Position numbers and translations under genes: made by a program. A DNA stretch of 64,000 nucleotides from Maritalea mobilis (GTDB lineage: Bacteria > Pseudomonadota > Alphaproteobacteria > Rhodobacterales > Rhodobacteraceae): positions 62,001-126,000 of the forward strand of contig NZ_JAHVKE010000004.1 of NCBI RefSeq assembly GCF_019800885.1, read 5' to 3'. Shown here in pieces: positions 33,678 through 43,613 of this stretch; position 1 is the stretch's first letter; the number at the start of each line of letters is the position of its first letter. The notes below the pieces were generated by a model that was given only the letters and a program-made list of their open reading frames with translations, was not told the DNA's origin and did not search any database.

Positions 33678-34826
33678 ATGGGCGCCTATATCCTCAGACG
33701 ACTGCTGCTGATGATCCCGACACTGCTCGGGATCATGGTGGTGAACTTTGCGCTGACGCAATTCGTGCCGGGCGGCCCGATCGAGCAGGTGCTGGCCCAG
33801 CTAGAAGGCGAGGGCGATGTCTTTGCCGGGATTTCGGGCGGTGGCTCCGAGGCGGGCGGCATCGAGGTCGAGGGCGATTACCAGGGCGCGCGGGGCCTGC
33901 CGCCACAATTCCTCGATGATCTGCGGGTGCAGTTCAACTTTGCCCGCGTGGTCTGCGAGGAGGGCTTTGCCGGGGAACCGGACGTGGCCGCGCCCGAATG
34001 CGTCGCCGAGGATATCGCGTGGCCCGAACGCTTCGTGATGATGATGTGGGATTACATGCGCTTCGACTTCGGCGAGAGCTATTTCCGGTCGATCAGCGTG
34101 GTGGATCTGGTGATCGAGAAACTGCCCGTGTCGATCACGCTGGGCCTGTGGTCGACCGTCATCGCCTATCTCGTGTCGATCCCGCTGGGCATCCGCAAGG
34201 CGGTGCGCGACGGCACCAAGTTCGACACCTGGACCAGCGGGTTGATCATCGTGGCCTACGCGATCCCGGGCTTCCTGTTCGCCATCCTGCTGTTGGTGCT
34301 GCTGGCCGGGGGGAGCTATTTCCAGATCTTCCCGCTGCGCGGCCTGACGTCTGACAATTTCGAGGACCTGAGCCTGATCGGCAAGGTGGGCGACTATTTC
34401 TGGCACATCACGCTGCCGGTGCTGGCCTCGACCATCTCGGCCTTCGCGACGCTGACGCTTCTGACGAAGAATTCCTTCCTCGAAGAGATCAAGAAGCAAT
34501 ACGTGATGACCGCCAAGGCCAAGGGCCTGCGCGAGGGGCGGGTGCTGTATGGCCATGTGTTCCGCAATGCCATGCTGATCGTGATCGCGGGCTTCCCGGC
34601 GGTGTTCGTGGGCGTGTTCTTTGGCGGCTCGCTGATCATTGAGACGATCTTCAGCCTCGACGGGTTGGGGCGGCTGGCCTTCGAGGCGGCGGTCAGCCGG
34701 GATTACCCGGTGATCTTCGGCACCCTGTTCGTCTTCGGCCTGATCGGGCTGGTCGTGAACATCCTGTCGGACCTGATGTATGTCTGGATCGATCCCCGTA
34801 TCGACTTCGAGACGCGGGAGACCTGA
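33678..34826 (+). CDS. yejB: Peptide ABC transporter permease YejB
   Basis: A 382-residue permease (MGAYILRRLLLMIPTLLGIMVVNFAL) of the DppB/OppB class, with the YejB-specific insertion between TM1 and TM2 rich in Gly and Glu. The cytoplasmic EAA loop appears as VMTAKAKGLREGRVLYGHVFRNA. It lies 6 bp after yejA and 3 bp before yejE. Confidence 0.94.
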   Translation: MGAYILRRLLLMIPTLLGIMVVNFALTQFVPGGPIEQVLAQLEGEGDVFAGISGGGSEAGGIEVEGDYQGARGLPPQFLDDLRVQFNFARVVCEEGFAGEPDVAAPECVAEDIAWPERFVMMMWDYMRFDFGESYFRSISVVDLVIEKLPVSITLGLWSTVIAYLVSIPLGIRKAVRDGTKFDTWTSGLIIVAYAIPGFLFAILLLVLLAGGSYFQIFPLRGLTSDNFEDLSLIGKVGDYFWHITLPVLASTISAFATLTLLTKNSFLEEIKKQYVMTAKAKGLREGRVLYGHVFRNAMLIVIAGFPAVFVGVFFGGSLIIETIFSLDGLGRLAFEAAVSRDYPVIFGTLFVFGLIGLVVNILSDLMYVWIDPRIDFETRET

Positions 34827-34829
34827 GCG

Positions 34830-36047
34830 ATGGCGATGCCCGACGATATCCCGCCGCCCGATCCCGCGCGCCCCCGCCTCGATCCCGAGCCGGGGCTGCG
34901 GCCGACGCCGCCGCTGCTGACGCCGCGCCCGCGCCGGGGGTGGCTGTCGCCGCTGAACCGCCGCCGCTGGCAGAACTTCAAGGCGAACCGCCGGGCCTAT
35001 TGGTCGCTGATGATCTTTTTCGTGCTGTATGGCCTGTCGCTGTTCGCCGAGTTGATCGCCAACGACAAACCCCTTCTGGTGCAGTACCGCGGCGGCTATT
35101 ACACGCCGATCCTCAACTTCTACCCCGAGACGGAATTCGGCGGCGATTTCCGGACCGAGGCCGTCTACCGCGATGTCGAGGTGCAATGCCTGATCGTGTC
35201 TGGCGGGCTTGAGGATTGCTGGGACGACCCCGAAGGCGTGATCGAGGAAGTGCAGGAGACGGGGGCGTTTTCCGGCGAGCCGGTGGAGCGGGGATGGCTG
35301 CTGTGGCCGCTGATCCCGTACAGTTACAACACGGTGAACGATCTGGGCCGCGCCGCGCCCTCGCCGCCCGACGCGAACCACTGGCTCGGCACCGATGACA
35401 CGGCGCGCGACGTGCTGGCCCGCGTTATCTATGGCTTCCGCCTGTCGGTCAGTTTCGCGCTGGTCGTGACCTTCCTGACCTCGGTCATCGGGATCGCGGC
35501 TGGCGCGGTGCAGGGGTTCTTCGGCGGGGTGGTGGACCTGCTGTTCCAGCGGATCATCGAGATCTGGAACTCCACCCCCAGCCTCTACATCATCATCATC
35601 ATATCGGCCATTTTCACGATGAATTTCTGGCTGCTCGTGTTCCTGATGGTGCTGTTCGGCTGGACGGGGCTGGTGGGTGTGGTGCGCGCCGAATTCCTGC
35701 GCGCGCGGAATTTCGAATATGTTCGCGCGGCGCGCGCTTTGGGCGTGGGCAGTGGCACGATCATGTTCCGCCACGTCCTGCCCAACGCGATGGTGGCGAC
35801 GCTGACCTTCCTGCCCTTCATCGTCACGGGCACGATCGGCGGCTTGGCGAGCCTCGATTTCCTTGGCTTCGGGCTGCCGTCCTCGGCGCCGTCGCTGGGC
35901 GAGATGACGCTTCAGGCCAAGAACAACCTGAACGCGCCGTGGCTGGGCTTCACCGCGTTCTTCACCTTCGCGATCATGCTGTCGCTCCTGGTCTTCATCT
36001 TCGAAGGCGTGCGCGACGCGTTCGACCCGAGGAAGACCTTTTCATGA
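34830..36047 (+). CDS. yejE: Peptide ABC transporter permease YejE
   Basis: A 405-residue DppC/OppC-class permease. A proline-rich cytoplasmic N-terminus (about 45 residues) is followed by NRRRWQNFKANRRAYWSL and TM1. The periplasmic loop contains HWLGTDDTARDVLARVIYG, the family hallmark, and the EAA loop is YVRAARALGVGSGTIMFRHVLP. Its stop overlaps the yejF start in ATGA. Confidence 0.94.
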   Translation: MAMPDDIPPPDPARPRLDPEPGLRPTPPLLTPRPRRGWLSPLNRRRWQNFKANRRAYWSLMIFFVLYGLSLFAELIANDKPLLVQYRGGYYTPILNFYPETEFGGDFRTEAVYRDVEVQCLIVSGGLEDCWDDPEGVIEEVQETGAFSGEPVERGWLLWPLIPYSYNTVNDLGRAAPSPPDANHWLGTDDTARDVLARVIYGFRLSVSFALVVTFLTSVIGIAAGAVQGFFGGVVDLLFQRIIEIWNSTPSLYIIIIISAIFTMNFWLLVFLMVLFGWTGLVGVVRAEFLRARNFEYVRAARALGVGSGTIMFRHVLPNAMVATLTFLPFIVTGTIGGLASLDFLGFGLPSSAPSLGEMTLQAKNNLNAPWLGFTAFFTFAIMLSLLVFIFEGVRDAFDPRKTFS

Positions 36048-37642
36048 GCGTGCTGGACGTCCGAAACCTGAACGTGACCTTCCGGCAGGGGGAGGCCGAG
36101 ACGCGCGCCGTGCGGGGCGTGTCCTTCAGCATCGACCGGGGCGAGACGGTGGCGCTGGTGGGCGAAAGCGGATCTGGCAAGTCGGTGACGGCGCTGTCCA
36201 CGGTCGACCTGCTGCCCGACTCGGCCGAGATCACGGGATCGGTGAAATACAACGGCGAGGAAATGGTCGGCGCGCCCGAGGACCGGCTCCGCGACATAAG
36301 GGGCGACGATATCAGCTTCATCTTCCAGGAGCCGATGACCTCGCTGAACCCGCTGCACACGCTGGAAAAGCAGATCGCCGAGAGCCTTGCCCTGCACCAG
36401 GGGCTGAGCGGAGAGGCCGCGCGCGCGCGGATCATCGAGTTGCTGACCAAGGTGGGCATCCGCGACCCGGAAACCCGGCTGGGCGCCTATCCGCACCAGC
36501 TGTCGGGTGGGCAGCGGCAGCGCGTTATGATCGCCATGGCGCTGGCCAATGGCCCCGACCTGCTGGTGGCGGATGAGCCGACCACGGCGCTCGACGTGAC
36601 GATCCAGGCGCAGATCCTGGAACTGCTGGCCGAGCTGAAGCGCGACATGGGGATGAGCCTTTTGTTCATCACCCATGACCTTGGCATTGTCCGGCGGATC
36701 GCGGACCGGGTCTGCGTCATGCAGGGCGGCGAGATCGTCGAGCAGGGGCGGACGGAGGAAATCTTCGCCAACCCGCAGCATCCCTATACGCAGAAGCTGC
36801 TGGCTGCCGAGCCGACGGGCACGCCCGACCCGGTGCCCGAACACGCCGAGAAGATTGTCGAGACGAAGGACCTGCGCGTCTGGTTCCCGATCCAGCGCGG
36901 GTTTCTGCGCCGGACGGTCGGCCATGTGAAGGCGGTGAACGCGGCGACCATCAGCGTGCGCGCGGGCGAGACGCTGGGCATCGTGGGCGAAAGCGGGTCC
37001 GGCAAGACGACGCTGGCCTTGGCGATCCTGCGGCTGATCTCGTCCGATGGGCCGGTCGTGTTCATGGGGCGCAATATCCAGGGCCAGAAGTCGCGGGATT
37101 TGCGGCCCATCCGGCACAACATGCAGGTGGTTTTCCAGGACCCTTACGGGAGCCTCAGCCCACGCATGACAATCGCGCAGATCGTGGCCGAGGGGCTGAC
37201 GGTGCATGGTGTCTCCAAGGCCGAACAGGACCGCCGGGTGGCCGAGATCCTGACCGAGGTGGGGCTCGACCCGTCGATGATGGATCGCTACCCGCACGAG
37301 TTTTCGGGCGGGCAGCGGCAGCGGATCGCGATTGCCCGCGCGATGATCCTGCGGCCCAGGCTGGTGGTTCTGGACGAGCCGACCAGCGCGCTCGACATGA
37401 CGGTGCAGACGCAGATCGTGGACCTGCTGCGGCGGTTGCAGAAGGATCACGACCTTGCCTACCTCTTCATCAGCCATGACCTGAAGGTCGTGCGCGCGCT
37501 GAGCCACAAGGTCATCGTGATGAAGCAGGGTGACGTGGTCGAAGCGGGCGATGCCGAGGCGCTGTTCTCGAACCCGCAGACGGCCTACACGCGCGACCTG
37601 ATGCGCGCGGCGTTTGGAGACCTGCCGGAAAGCGCGGCCTGA
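36044..37642 (+). CDS. yejF: Peptide ABC transporter ATPase YejF (two ABC domains)
   Basis: A 532-residue fused ATPase with two complete ABC cassettes. The first has Walker [10 protein letters not shown] and signature [10 protein letters not shown]; the second has Walker [10 protein letters not shown] and signature [10 protein letters not shown]. Each ends in an Asp-Glu Walker B and a dipeptide-type C-terminal extension. The ATG at 36044 overlaps the yejE stop by 4 bp. It energises the YejB/YejE channel. Confidence 0.95.
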   Translation: MSVLDVRNLNVTFRQGEAETRAVRGVSFSIDRGETVALVGESGSGKSVTALSTVDLLPDSAEITGSVKYNGEEMVGAPEDRLRDIRGDDISFIFQEPMTSLNPLHTLEKQIAESLALHQGLSGEAARARIIELLTKVGIRDPETRLGAYPHQLSGGQRQRVMIAMALANGPDLLVADEPTTALDVTIQAQILELLAELKRDMGMSLLFITHDLGIVRRIADRVCVMQGGEIVEQGRTEEIFANPQHPYTQKLLAAEPTGTPDPVPEHAEKIVETKDLRVWFPIQRGFLRRTVGHVKAVNAATISVRAGETLGIVGESGSGKTTLALAILRLISSDGPVVFMGRNIQGQKSRDLRPIRHNMQVVFQDPYGSLSPRMTIAQIVAEGLTVHGVSKAEQDRRVAEILTEVGLDPSMMDRYPHEFSGGQRQRIAIARAMILRPRLVVLDEPTSALDMTVQTQIVDLLRRLQKDHDLAYLFISHDLKVVRALSHKVIVMKQGDVVEAGDAEALFSNPQTAYTRDLMRAAFGDLPESAA

Positions 37643-37677
37643 CGCCCCTGACCGATACCTATGTGCCGCAAAGGAAA

Positions 37678-37704
37678 ACGCCGGACCATTGGTCCGGCGT
37701 CTTT
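37678..37704. terminator. Bidirectional terminator between yejF and hemN
   Basis: ACGCCGGACC, loop ATT, GGTCCGGCGT, flanked by AAAA on the left and CTTT on the right, lies between two converging genes. Confidence 0.85.
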
Positions 37705-37725
37705 CATGTGGAGACTCGTCTCGCC

Positions 37726-39081
37726 TCAGATGGCCGAGGAGTGCCCTTCGGCGCGCATTTCGTATTCGTCGAAGATGCGCGCGATCATGCGCGACAACGG
37801 GCGTCCCTCGGGCGGGATCTCGAACCCGTCCTCGGTGATGCGCACCATCTTGCCAAAGGCATCCGCGGCTTCGCGGTAGAGTTTCTCGGCCTTGGCCGCG
37901 ACCGGGCCGAACTCCGCTTCGAGCTCTGCGGTGTCGATCCGGAAATCGCACATCAGCATCTCGATCATGCGAGCGCGCAGCGTGTCTTCACCCTTGAAGA
38001 TGTGCCCGCGGCCGGTGCCAAGTTCGCCCGCGCGCACGGCCTTCTGGTAGGCGGCGGTCGAGGCGGCGTTCTGCGCGTAACCTTGCGGGAAGCGCGAGAT
38101 GGCCGAGGCGCCCAGCGAAAGCAGGGTGTCGCAGGTATCGTCGGTGTAGCCCTGGAAGTTCCGGCGCAGATGGCCGGATTTCGCGGCCTTGCCCATGGAA
38201 TCGGTCGGCTTGGCGAAATGGTCGATGCCGATCTCGTCATAGCCGTCCCACATGAACAGGCGGCGGGCGGTATCGAAAAGTTGCAGCCGTTCCTCGGGCG
38301 AGGGTAGGGCCTCGGTCGGGATCATCGCCTGCCGCTTGGCCATCCACGGGACGTGGGCATAGCCGTAAAGCGCCACCCGGTCGGGCGACAGCGACAGAAG
38401 CATCTGAACACTTTCCGAGATTCGCTCGGGCGTCTGGTGCGGCAGACCATAGAGGATATCGGTGTTCAGCGAGTGGATGCCATGCTCGCGCAGGCCTTCG
38501 ACGGCTTCACGCGTGACATCGTAGCCCTGGATGCGGCCGATGATCTTCTGGATCTCGGGGTCGAAATCCTGAACGCCGATCGAGGCGCGGTTCATCCCGG
38601 CGGCCGCCAGCGCGGCCATGCGCGGCTTGTCGATCTCGTTCGGGTCGATTTCGACCGAGAACTCGGCGCCCTCTGCCAGCGGGATCTGCGACAGAAGCGT
38701 TTCGGCCAGATCGGTCATCATGTCCGCCGACAGAAGCGTCGGTGTTCCGCCGCCCCAATGCAGCCGCGCGATGCGGACGCCCTTGGGCAGGATCGAGGCA
38801 ACGGTCGCGATTTCCTGCTTGAGGGTATTCACATAAGCGATGACGGGATCGTCGTTGCGCACCCCCTGCGTGCGGCAGGCGCAGAACCAGCACAGCCTGC
38901 GGCAGAAGGGGACATGCAGATAGACGGAGATCTCGCTGCCGGTGGGAATGCTCTCCACCCAGCTGCGGAAGACGTCGCTGCTGACATCGTTCGAGAACTT
39001 GGTCGCCGGCGGATAACTTGTGTAGCGCGGCACCTTAGCATCGAACAGACCGAGGCGTCGAAGTTGCGTAAGATGTTCCAT
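37726..39081 (-). CDS. hemN: Oxygen-independent coproporphyrinogen III oxidase
   Basis: A 451-residue radical-SAM enzyme that converts coproporphyrinogen III to protoporphyrinogen IX without oxygen. The 4Fe-4S cysteines C60, C64 and C67 form C-x3-C-x2-C (PFCRRLCWFCAC), with the extra following Cys typical of true HemN. The N-terminus VPRYTSYPPATKF also fits. It has no Shine-Dalgarno, and the FNR box centre is about 42 bp from its ATG, which is compatible with FnrL activation of a near-leaderless message. Confidence 0.96.
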   Translation of the reverse strand: MEHLTQLRRLGLFDAKVPRYTSYPPATKFSNDVSSDVFRSWVESIPTGSEISVYLHVPFCRRLCWFCACRTQGVRNDDPVIAYVNTLKQEIATVASILPKGVRIARLHWGGGTPTLLSADMMTDLAETLLSQIPLAEGAEFSVEIDPNEIDKPRMAALAAAGMNRASIGVQDFDPEIQKIIGRIQGYDVTREAVEGLREHGIHSLNTDILYGLPHQTPERISESVQMLLSLSPDRVALYGYAHVPWMAKRQAMIPTEALPSPEERLQLFDTARRLFMWDGYDEIGIDHFAKPTDSMGKAAKSGHLRRNFQGYTDDTCDTLLSLGASAISRFPQGYAQNAASTAAYQKAVRAGELGTGRGHIFKGEDTLRARMIEMLMCDFRIDTAELEAEFGPVAAKAEKLYREAADAFGKMVRITEDGFEIPPEGRPLSRMIARIFDEYEMRAEGHSSAI

Positions 39082-39116
39082 TAGGCTACGCGTAAGGATG
39101 GAACGCGCCCATCGCC

Positions 39117-39130
39117 TTGACGCAGATCAA
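39117..39130. promoter_or_regulatory. FNR/FnrL box between hemN and fnrL
   Basis: TTGACGCAGATCAA fits TTGAC-N4-ATCAA, a one-base variant of the FNR consensus. It lies 35 bp from the hemN start and 34 bp from the fnrL start. Binding by the adjacent FnrL is inferred. Confidence 0.85.
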
Positions 39131-39164
39131 GCGGGCTTACTCACTCGTCCGAGAGGACCCCGCC

Positions 39165-39911
39165 ATGTCAAAGCCTCAGATCTCTTTCCCGCAGGAACAA
39201 TGCGCCGAGTGCCCGATCCGGCACCGGGCCGTATGCGCACGGTGCGAGAGCGATGAACTCGAAAAGCTTGAGTCCATCAAATATTACAGAAGTTACGAAG
39301 CTGGGCAGACGATCGTCTGGGCGGGCGACAAGATGGATTTCGTGGCCTCGGTCGTGCATGGCGTCGCATCGCTGACGCAGACGATGGAGGATGGCCGCCG
39401 CCAGATGGTCGGGCTTCTGTTGCCGTCGGACTTTCTCGGGCGACCGAATCGCGAGGCCGCGCATTACGACGTGACCGCGACGACGGATGTGCAATTGTGC
39501 TGTTTCCGTCGGGTGCCCTTCCTCGAAATGTTGGACACAACGCCGCATGTCAGCCAGCGCCTGCTGGAAATGACGCTGGACGAACTGGACGCGGCGCGGG
39601 AATGGATGCTCCTGCTGGGCCGCAAGACCGCGCGCGAGAAGATCGCCAGCTTCCTGACGATCATCGCGCGGCGCGAGCCGAGCTTTCAGAATACCGTCGG
39701 GGTGGGGGAGGTCGCCTTCGACCTGCCGCTGACCCGCGAGGCGATGGCCGATTACCTTGGCCTGACGCTGGAAACCGTAAGCCGCCAGATGTCGGGCCTG
39801 AAGCGGGACGGCGTGATCCGGCTGGAAGGCAAGCGTCACATCGTGATCCCCGATTTCGAGGTTCTGATGGACGAGACCGGCGACGACTCGGACGGTGGCG
39901 TTCTGGACTGA
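39165..39911 (+). CDS. fnrL: Oxygen-responsive Crp/Fnr regulator FnrL
   Basis: A 248-residue Crp/Fnr-family regulator. Four N-terminal cysteines (C13, C16, C24, C27) and a further pair (C112, C113) can supply ligands for an oxygen-labile 4Fe-4S cluster. The recognition helix LGLTLETVSRQMSGL carries the E-x2-SR residues that read TTGAT-type half-sites. The start is the ATG preceded by GAGAGGA at 39151; an upstream in-frame extension would run through the FNR box. It is followed by a strong terminator. Confidence 0.95.
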   Translation: MSKPQISFPQEQCAECPIRHRAVCARCESDELEKLESIKYYRSYEAGQTIVWAGDKMDFVASVVHGVASLTQTMEDGRRQMVGLLLPSDFLGRPNREAAHYDVTATTDVQLCCFRRVPFLEMLDTTPHVSQRLLEMTLDELDAAREWMLLLGRKTAREKIASFLTIIARREPSFQNTVGVGEVAFDLPLTREAMADYLGLTLETVSRQMSGLKRDGVIRLEGKRHIVIPDFEVLMDETGDDSDGGVLD

Positions 39912-39935
39912 CGACGGTTCTTCGATCCGCGACGA

Positions 39936-39970
39936 AAAACGCCCCGCCGATCGGCGGGGCGTTTTCGTTT
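39936..39970. terminator. Strong terminator after fnrL
   Basis: A perfect 30-bp palindrome with 15-bp arms (AAAACGCCCCGCCGA and its complement, 39936-39965), followed by a T-rich stretch. It lies between converging fnrL and uspA and should stop both. Confidence 0.95.
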
Positions 39971-39991
39971 CGGAATGGTGCGGCGCTGGTG

Positions 39992-40831
39992 TCAGTGCGC
40001 CATCAGCACCGGCACCTCGCAATGCTCCAGCATGTTGCGGGTGGCGCCGCCGAGGATCGCCTCGCGGAAGCGGGAATGGCCGTAAGCCCCCATCACCAGC
40101 AGGTCGGCGTTCTGATCCGCGACGTGGCGCTTCAGCACCTCGGACACACGGGGCAGGGTCTGCGGCAGCAGGGACACCTCGCAGGTGGCGCCATGGCGGC
40201 TGAGCATCTTGGACAGTTCGTCGCCCGGATCGGTCGTTTCGGACCCGTGACGCTCGGGCGCGATGATGCAAATGTTCACCAGGTCGGCCGCCACCAGCAT
40301 CGGCATCGCACGGCGAATCGCGGCCATCGCCTCGTTCGATTCGTTCCACGCCACGACGATCTTCTTCGGGTTGAGCGTGGCGGGTTTTCCATCCGCGATG
40401 ACGATCACCGGGGCCTGCCCTTGGAACATGGCTGATTCAACCAGAACGGGAGCATCCGACGGCAGGTCAGGGCCGTAGGGTTTGGGCAGCATCACGAGAT
40501 CGGCAAAGCGGGCGCGCCGGGCGACGACAGGCGTGACCGAGGCCGATTGCGCGACCAGCGCCTCGACGCCCCAGGAAATATCCGAGCGGCCAAGGCGGTC
40601 GCGCGCGGCCTCCTCAATGCGCTTGGCCTCGGCCTGGGCCTGGGCCAGCGTTTCGTCATGCATGAGCGCCGTAGCGCCAGCAAAATAATAGCCTGTCTGC
40701 GTCCGGTCGATCCCGAGGCACAGAACGTCCAGATGCGCCTTGGCGTCGGCGGCAAATGGAATCACGGCGTCCAGAACCGCGTTCACCTCGGTATCATCCG
40801 TCAAAACGGTGAGAATGCTCTTGTAGGCCAT
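39992..40831 (-). CDS. Universal stress protein, tandem UspA domains
   Basis: A 279-residue protein with two UspA domains. The second has the ATP-binding motif G-x2-G-x9-G as GAYGHSRFREAILGG. AGGAGG precedes the ATG at 40831. An FNR-type site lies 57 bp upstream of the start (40888-40901), so it is probably induced at low oxygen along with the oxidase genes on the other side. Its role in this setting is not known. Confidence 0.9.
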   Translation of the reverse strand: MAYKSILTVLTDDTEVNAVLDAVIPFAADAKAHLDVLCLGIDRTQTGYYFAGATALMHDETLAQAQAEAKRIEEAARDRLGRSDISWGVEALVAQSASVTPVVARRARFADLVMLPKPYGPDLPSDAPVLVESAMFQGQAPVIVIADGKPATLNPKKIVVAWNESNEAMAAIRRAMPMLVAADLVNICIIAPERHGSETTDPGDELSKMLSRHGATCEVSLLPQTLPRVSEVLKRHVADQNADLLVMGAYGHSRFREAILGGATRNMLEHCEVPVLMAH

Positions 40832-40887
40832 CAGACCCTCCTCGCTTCCAGTTGAGAAAGGGATACGACTGCATACGCTGCGCCACA

Positions 40888-40901
40888 TTGACCTGCATCA
40901 A
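40888..40901 (-). promoter_or_regulatory. FNR/FnrL box, uspA-proximal
   Basis: TTGACCTGCATCAA fits TTGAC-N4-ATCAA. Of the two sites in this divergent region it is nearer to uspA, with its centre about 63 bp from the uspA ATG. Confidence 0.82.
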
Positions 40902-40923
40902 CCGTCGCGTGTCTGGTCTATCA

Positions 40924-40937
40924 TTGACATGGATCAA
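40924..40937 (+). promoter_or_regulatory. FNR/FnrL box, ccoN-proximal
   Basis: TTGACATGGATCAA fits TTGAC-N4-ATCAA. Its centre is about 117 bp upstream of the ccoN ATG, compatible with class II activation from a start near 40972 and a leader of about 75 nt. Confidence 0.88.
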
Positions 40938-41047
40938 TGCCCCTACTCGCCCTATCCGCGATTTGGGGGTCAGATGGAACAGCTCCGGACGGCTTTGCCG
41001 AATCGCTACAGGTGAATCCGAACCGGGGCATCACGAAGGGACGATCA

Positions 41048-42646
41048 ATGCTTGATTATGTGAAGCTGCTGATCCTTGGCCTCGTCGCGGTTTGTGCCGC
41101 GATCGCGGCCAGCTACGCCAGGGACATGCTCTATATGATCCATGCCATCCTGGTCATGGTCACCGCCGGTGGCCTTTTCTTGTGGCAGTTGCGCCGCACG
41201 GGCGAACCCAGGTTCGTCAACCAGAACGAATACATGGACGGTCCGGTCAAGGCCGCGGCCATCATGACGGCGTTCTGGGCCGTGGTGGGCTTTCTGGTGG
41301 GGGTGTTCATCGCCTTCCAGCTGGCCTTTCCGCAGCTCAATTTCGACTGGGCGCAACCCTACCTGAACTTCGGTCGCCTGCGGCCGCTTCACACCTCGGC
41401 GGTGATCTTCGCCTTCGGGGGCACCGGCCTGCTGGCCGCGTCCTTCTACGTGGTGCAGCGGACCTCCGCCGCGCGCATGTGGGGCGGCGGGCTCGCCTGG
41501 TTCGTGTTCTGGGGCTACCAGTTCTTCATCGTGCTCGCGGCCACCAGCTACATCCTGGGCGGGTCGCAGTCGCGTGAATACGCCGAGCCGGAATGGTATA
41601 TCGACCTGTGGCTGGTCGTTGTCTGGGTGGCGTACCTGCTGCTCTTCGTCGGCACGCTGATGAAGCGCCGCGAGCCGCATATCTACGTCGCCAACTGGTT
41701 CTTCCTGTCCTTCATCGTCACCGTGGCGATGCTGCATGTCGTGAACAACCTGGCCGTGCCGGTGTCGATCTTCGGGTCGCGGTCGGTCTCGCTCTTCTCG
41801 GGCGTTCAGGATGCCATGACGCAGTGGTGGTACGGCCATAACGCCGTGGGCTTCTTCCTGACCGCCGGCTTCCTGGGCATGATGTATTACTTCATTCCCA
41901 AGCAGGCCGAACGCCCGGTCTATTCCTACAAGCTGTCGATCATCCACTTCTGGGCGCTGATCTTCCTGTATATCTGGGCCGGTCCGCACCACCTGCACTA
42001 CACCGCGCTGCCTGACTGGGCCTCGACCTTGGGCATGGTGTTCTCGATCGTTCTGTGGATGCCCAGCTGGGGCGGCATGATCAACGGCCTGATGACGCTG
42101 TCGGGGGCCTGGGACAAGCTGCGCACGGACCCGGTCCTGCGGATGATGGTCACCTCGGTCGCCTTCTACGGCATGTCGACCTTCGAAGGTCCGATGATGT
42201 CGATCCGCGCGGTGAACTCGCTGTCGCACTACACCGACTGGACGATCGGTCACGTGCATTCGGGCGCGCTGGGCTGGAACGGCATGATCACCTTCGGGAT
42301 GCTCTACTACCTGTTCCCGAAACTGTGGAACCGTCAGGCCCTCTACAGCCTGCGCATGGTCAGCTGGCACTACTGGCTCGCCACCATCGGCATCGTGCTC
42401 TACGCGGCCTCGATGTGGGTGACGGGGATCATGGAAGGCCTGATGTGGCGCGAAGTCGACGCGCAGGGCTTCCTCGTGAACTCCTTCGCCGACACCGTGG
42501 ACGCCAAGTTCCCGATGTACGTCGTGCGTGGCCTGGGCGGTGTGATGTACCTCACCGGTGCAATCATCATGGCCTACAACCTGTGGATGACCGTTCGGAA
42601 AGGTGTCGCCAAGCAAGACACCACCGTTGCGGCACCGGCTGAATAA
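41048..42646 (+). CDS. ccoN: cbb3-type cytochrome c oxidase subunit I
   Basis: A 532-residue, multi-TM catalytic subunit of the high-affinity cbb3 oxidase. Haem and copper ligands are recognisable: [10 protein letters not shown] (low-spin haem b), [10 protein letters not shown] and [11 protein letters not shown] (CuB), and [12 protein letters not shown] (haem ligands). It reduces oxygen to water at low oxygen while pumping protons. AAGGGA lies just before the ATG; the frame is open further upstream through the FNR-box region without conserved sequence. Confidence 0.98.
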   Translation: MLDYVKLLILGLVAVCAAIAASYARDMLYMIHAILVMVTAGGLFLWQLRRTGEPRFVNQNEYMDGPVKAAAIMTAFWAVVGFLVGVFIAFQLAFPQLNFDWAQPYLNFGRLRPLHTSAVIFAFGGTGLLAASFYVVQRTSAARMWGGGLAWFVFWGYQFFIVLAATSYILGGSQSREYAEPEWYIDLWLVVVWVAYLLLFVGTLMKRREPHIYVANWFFLSFIVTVAMLHVVNNLAVPVSIFGSRSVSLFSGVQDAMTQWWYGHNAVGFFLTAGFLGMMYYFIPKQAERPVYSYKLSIIHFWALIFLYIWAGPHHLHYTALPDWASTLGMVFSIVLWMPSWGGMINGLMTLSGAWDKLRTDPVLRMMVTSVAFYGMSTFEGPMMSIRAVNSLSHYTDWTIGHVHSGALGWNGMITFGMLYYLFPKLWNRQALYSLRMVSWHYWLATIGIVLYAASMWVTGIMEGLMWREVDAQGFLVNSFADTVDAKFPMYVVRGLGGVMYLTGAIIMAYNLWMTVRKGVAKQDTTVAAPAE

Positions 42647-42660
42647 GGAGGGACCAGACA

Positions 42661-43383
42661 ATGGCTGCATTCGACGGTCACAAGAAGATTGAAACCAACG
42701 CGACCCTCCTTCTGGCGCTCAGCTTTCTGGTCGTCACGATCGGGGGGATCGTGGAAATCGCACCGCTGTTCTACCTTGAGAACACGATCGAGGACGTGGA
42801 GGGCATGCGCCCCTACTCGCCCCTCGAACTGGCGGGCCGCGAGATCTACATCCGCGAGGGTTGTTACGTGTGTCACAGCCAGATGATCCGTCCCATGCGG
42901 GACGAGGTCGAGCGCTATGGCCACTACTCCCTGGCGGCAGAGAGCCAGTACGACCATCCGTTCCAGTGGGGTTCGAAGCGGACGGGGCCCGACCTCGCCC
43001 GCGTCGGCGGCCGCTACTCGGATGCATGGCACGTGGATCACCTGATGGATCCGCAGTCGGTCGTGCCGGAATCGGTGATGCCGCCCTACGCGTTCCTCGC
43101 CGAGACGCCGATCGAGCCGACCTATATCGCGGACCTGATGGAAACCCATCGTTTCGTTGGTGTGCCCTACACCGACGAGATGATCGAGATGGCCGAACTG
43201 GACTTCGTCGAACAGGCGACCGATTTTGGCGACTCGGGTGTGGTCGAGCGGTATCCCGGTGCGCAACAGCGCGATTTCGACGGCAACCCTGTCGTCACCG
43301 AGATGGACGCGCTGGTGGCCTATCTCCAGATGCTCGGCACGCTGGTCGATTTCTCGACCTTCGAAGCCGACGCAAGCCGCTGA
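42661..43383 (+). CDS. ccoO: cbb3-type cytochrome c oxidase subunit II
   Basis: A 240-residue monohaem cytochrome c subunit. It has one N-terminal membrane anchor (about residues 13-35) and a periplasmic domain with [12 protein letters not shown], the haem attachment site. It passes electrons from CcoP to CcoN. It lies 14 bp after ccoN with GGAGGG upstream. Confidence 0.97.
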   Translation: MAAFDGHKKIETNATLLLALSFLVVTIGGIVEIAPLFYLENTIEDVEGMRPYSPLELAGREIYIREGCYVCHSQMIRPMRDEVERYGHYSLAAESQYDHPFQWGSKRTGPDLARVGGRYSDAWHVDHLMDPQSVVPESVMPPYAFLAETPIEPTYIADLMETHRFVGVPYTDEMIEMAELDFVEQATDFGDSGVVERYPGAQQRDFDGNPVVTEMDALVAYLQMLGTLVDFSTFEADASR

Positions 43384-43397
43384 GGAGGGACCCGTAG

Positions 43398-43613
43398 ATG
43401 GAAGATACCTATACCATCATGCGGGTCTTCGCGGGGTCCTGGGGCATGCTCTTCATGCTCCTGGCCTTCCTCGCGGTGATCTTGTTCACGCTGCGACCCG
43501 GCAGCCGCAAGATCCATCGCGACACCGCGAATATCCCTTTCCGCCACGACGACCGGCCGGCGGGTGACACGACCCCGGCAGCCACCGCCCATTACGAGGA
43601 GGCGCGGCAATGA
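43398..43613 (+). CDS. ccoQ: cbb3-type cytochrome c oxidase subunit CcoQ
   Basis: A 71-residue protein with a single TM helix (about residues 8-30) and a short cytoplasmic tail. CcoQ stabilises the cbb3 complex. It lies 14 bp after ccoO and overlaps ccoP by 4 bp (ATGA). Confidence 0.93.
   Translation: MEDTYTIMRVFAGSWGMLFMLLAFLAVILFTLRPGSRKIHRDTANIPFRHDDRPAGDTTPAATAHYEEARQ

Noticed and set aside
33801-35774. Long open frame on the minus strand opposite yejB and yejE
   Set aside because: It is composed of repetitive His/Arg/Gln/Asp-rich sequence typical of antisense frames in GC-rich genes, and the plus strand encodes recognisable permeases.
35912-37951. Long minus-strand frame opposite yejF
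   Set aside because: It runs through the yejF/hemN terminator and mirrors conserved ABC motifs on the other strand; no family resemblance.
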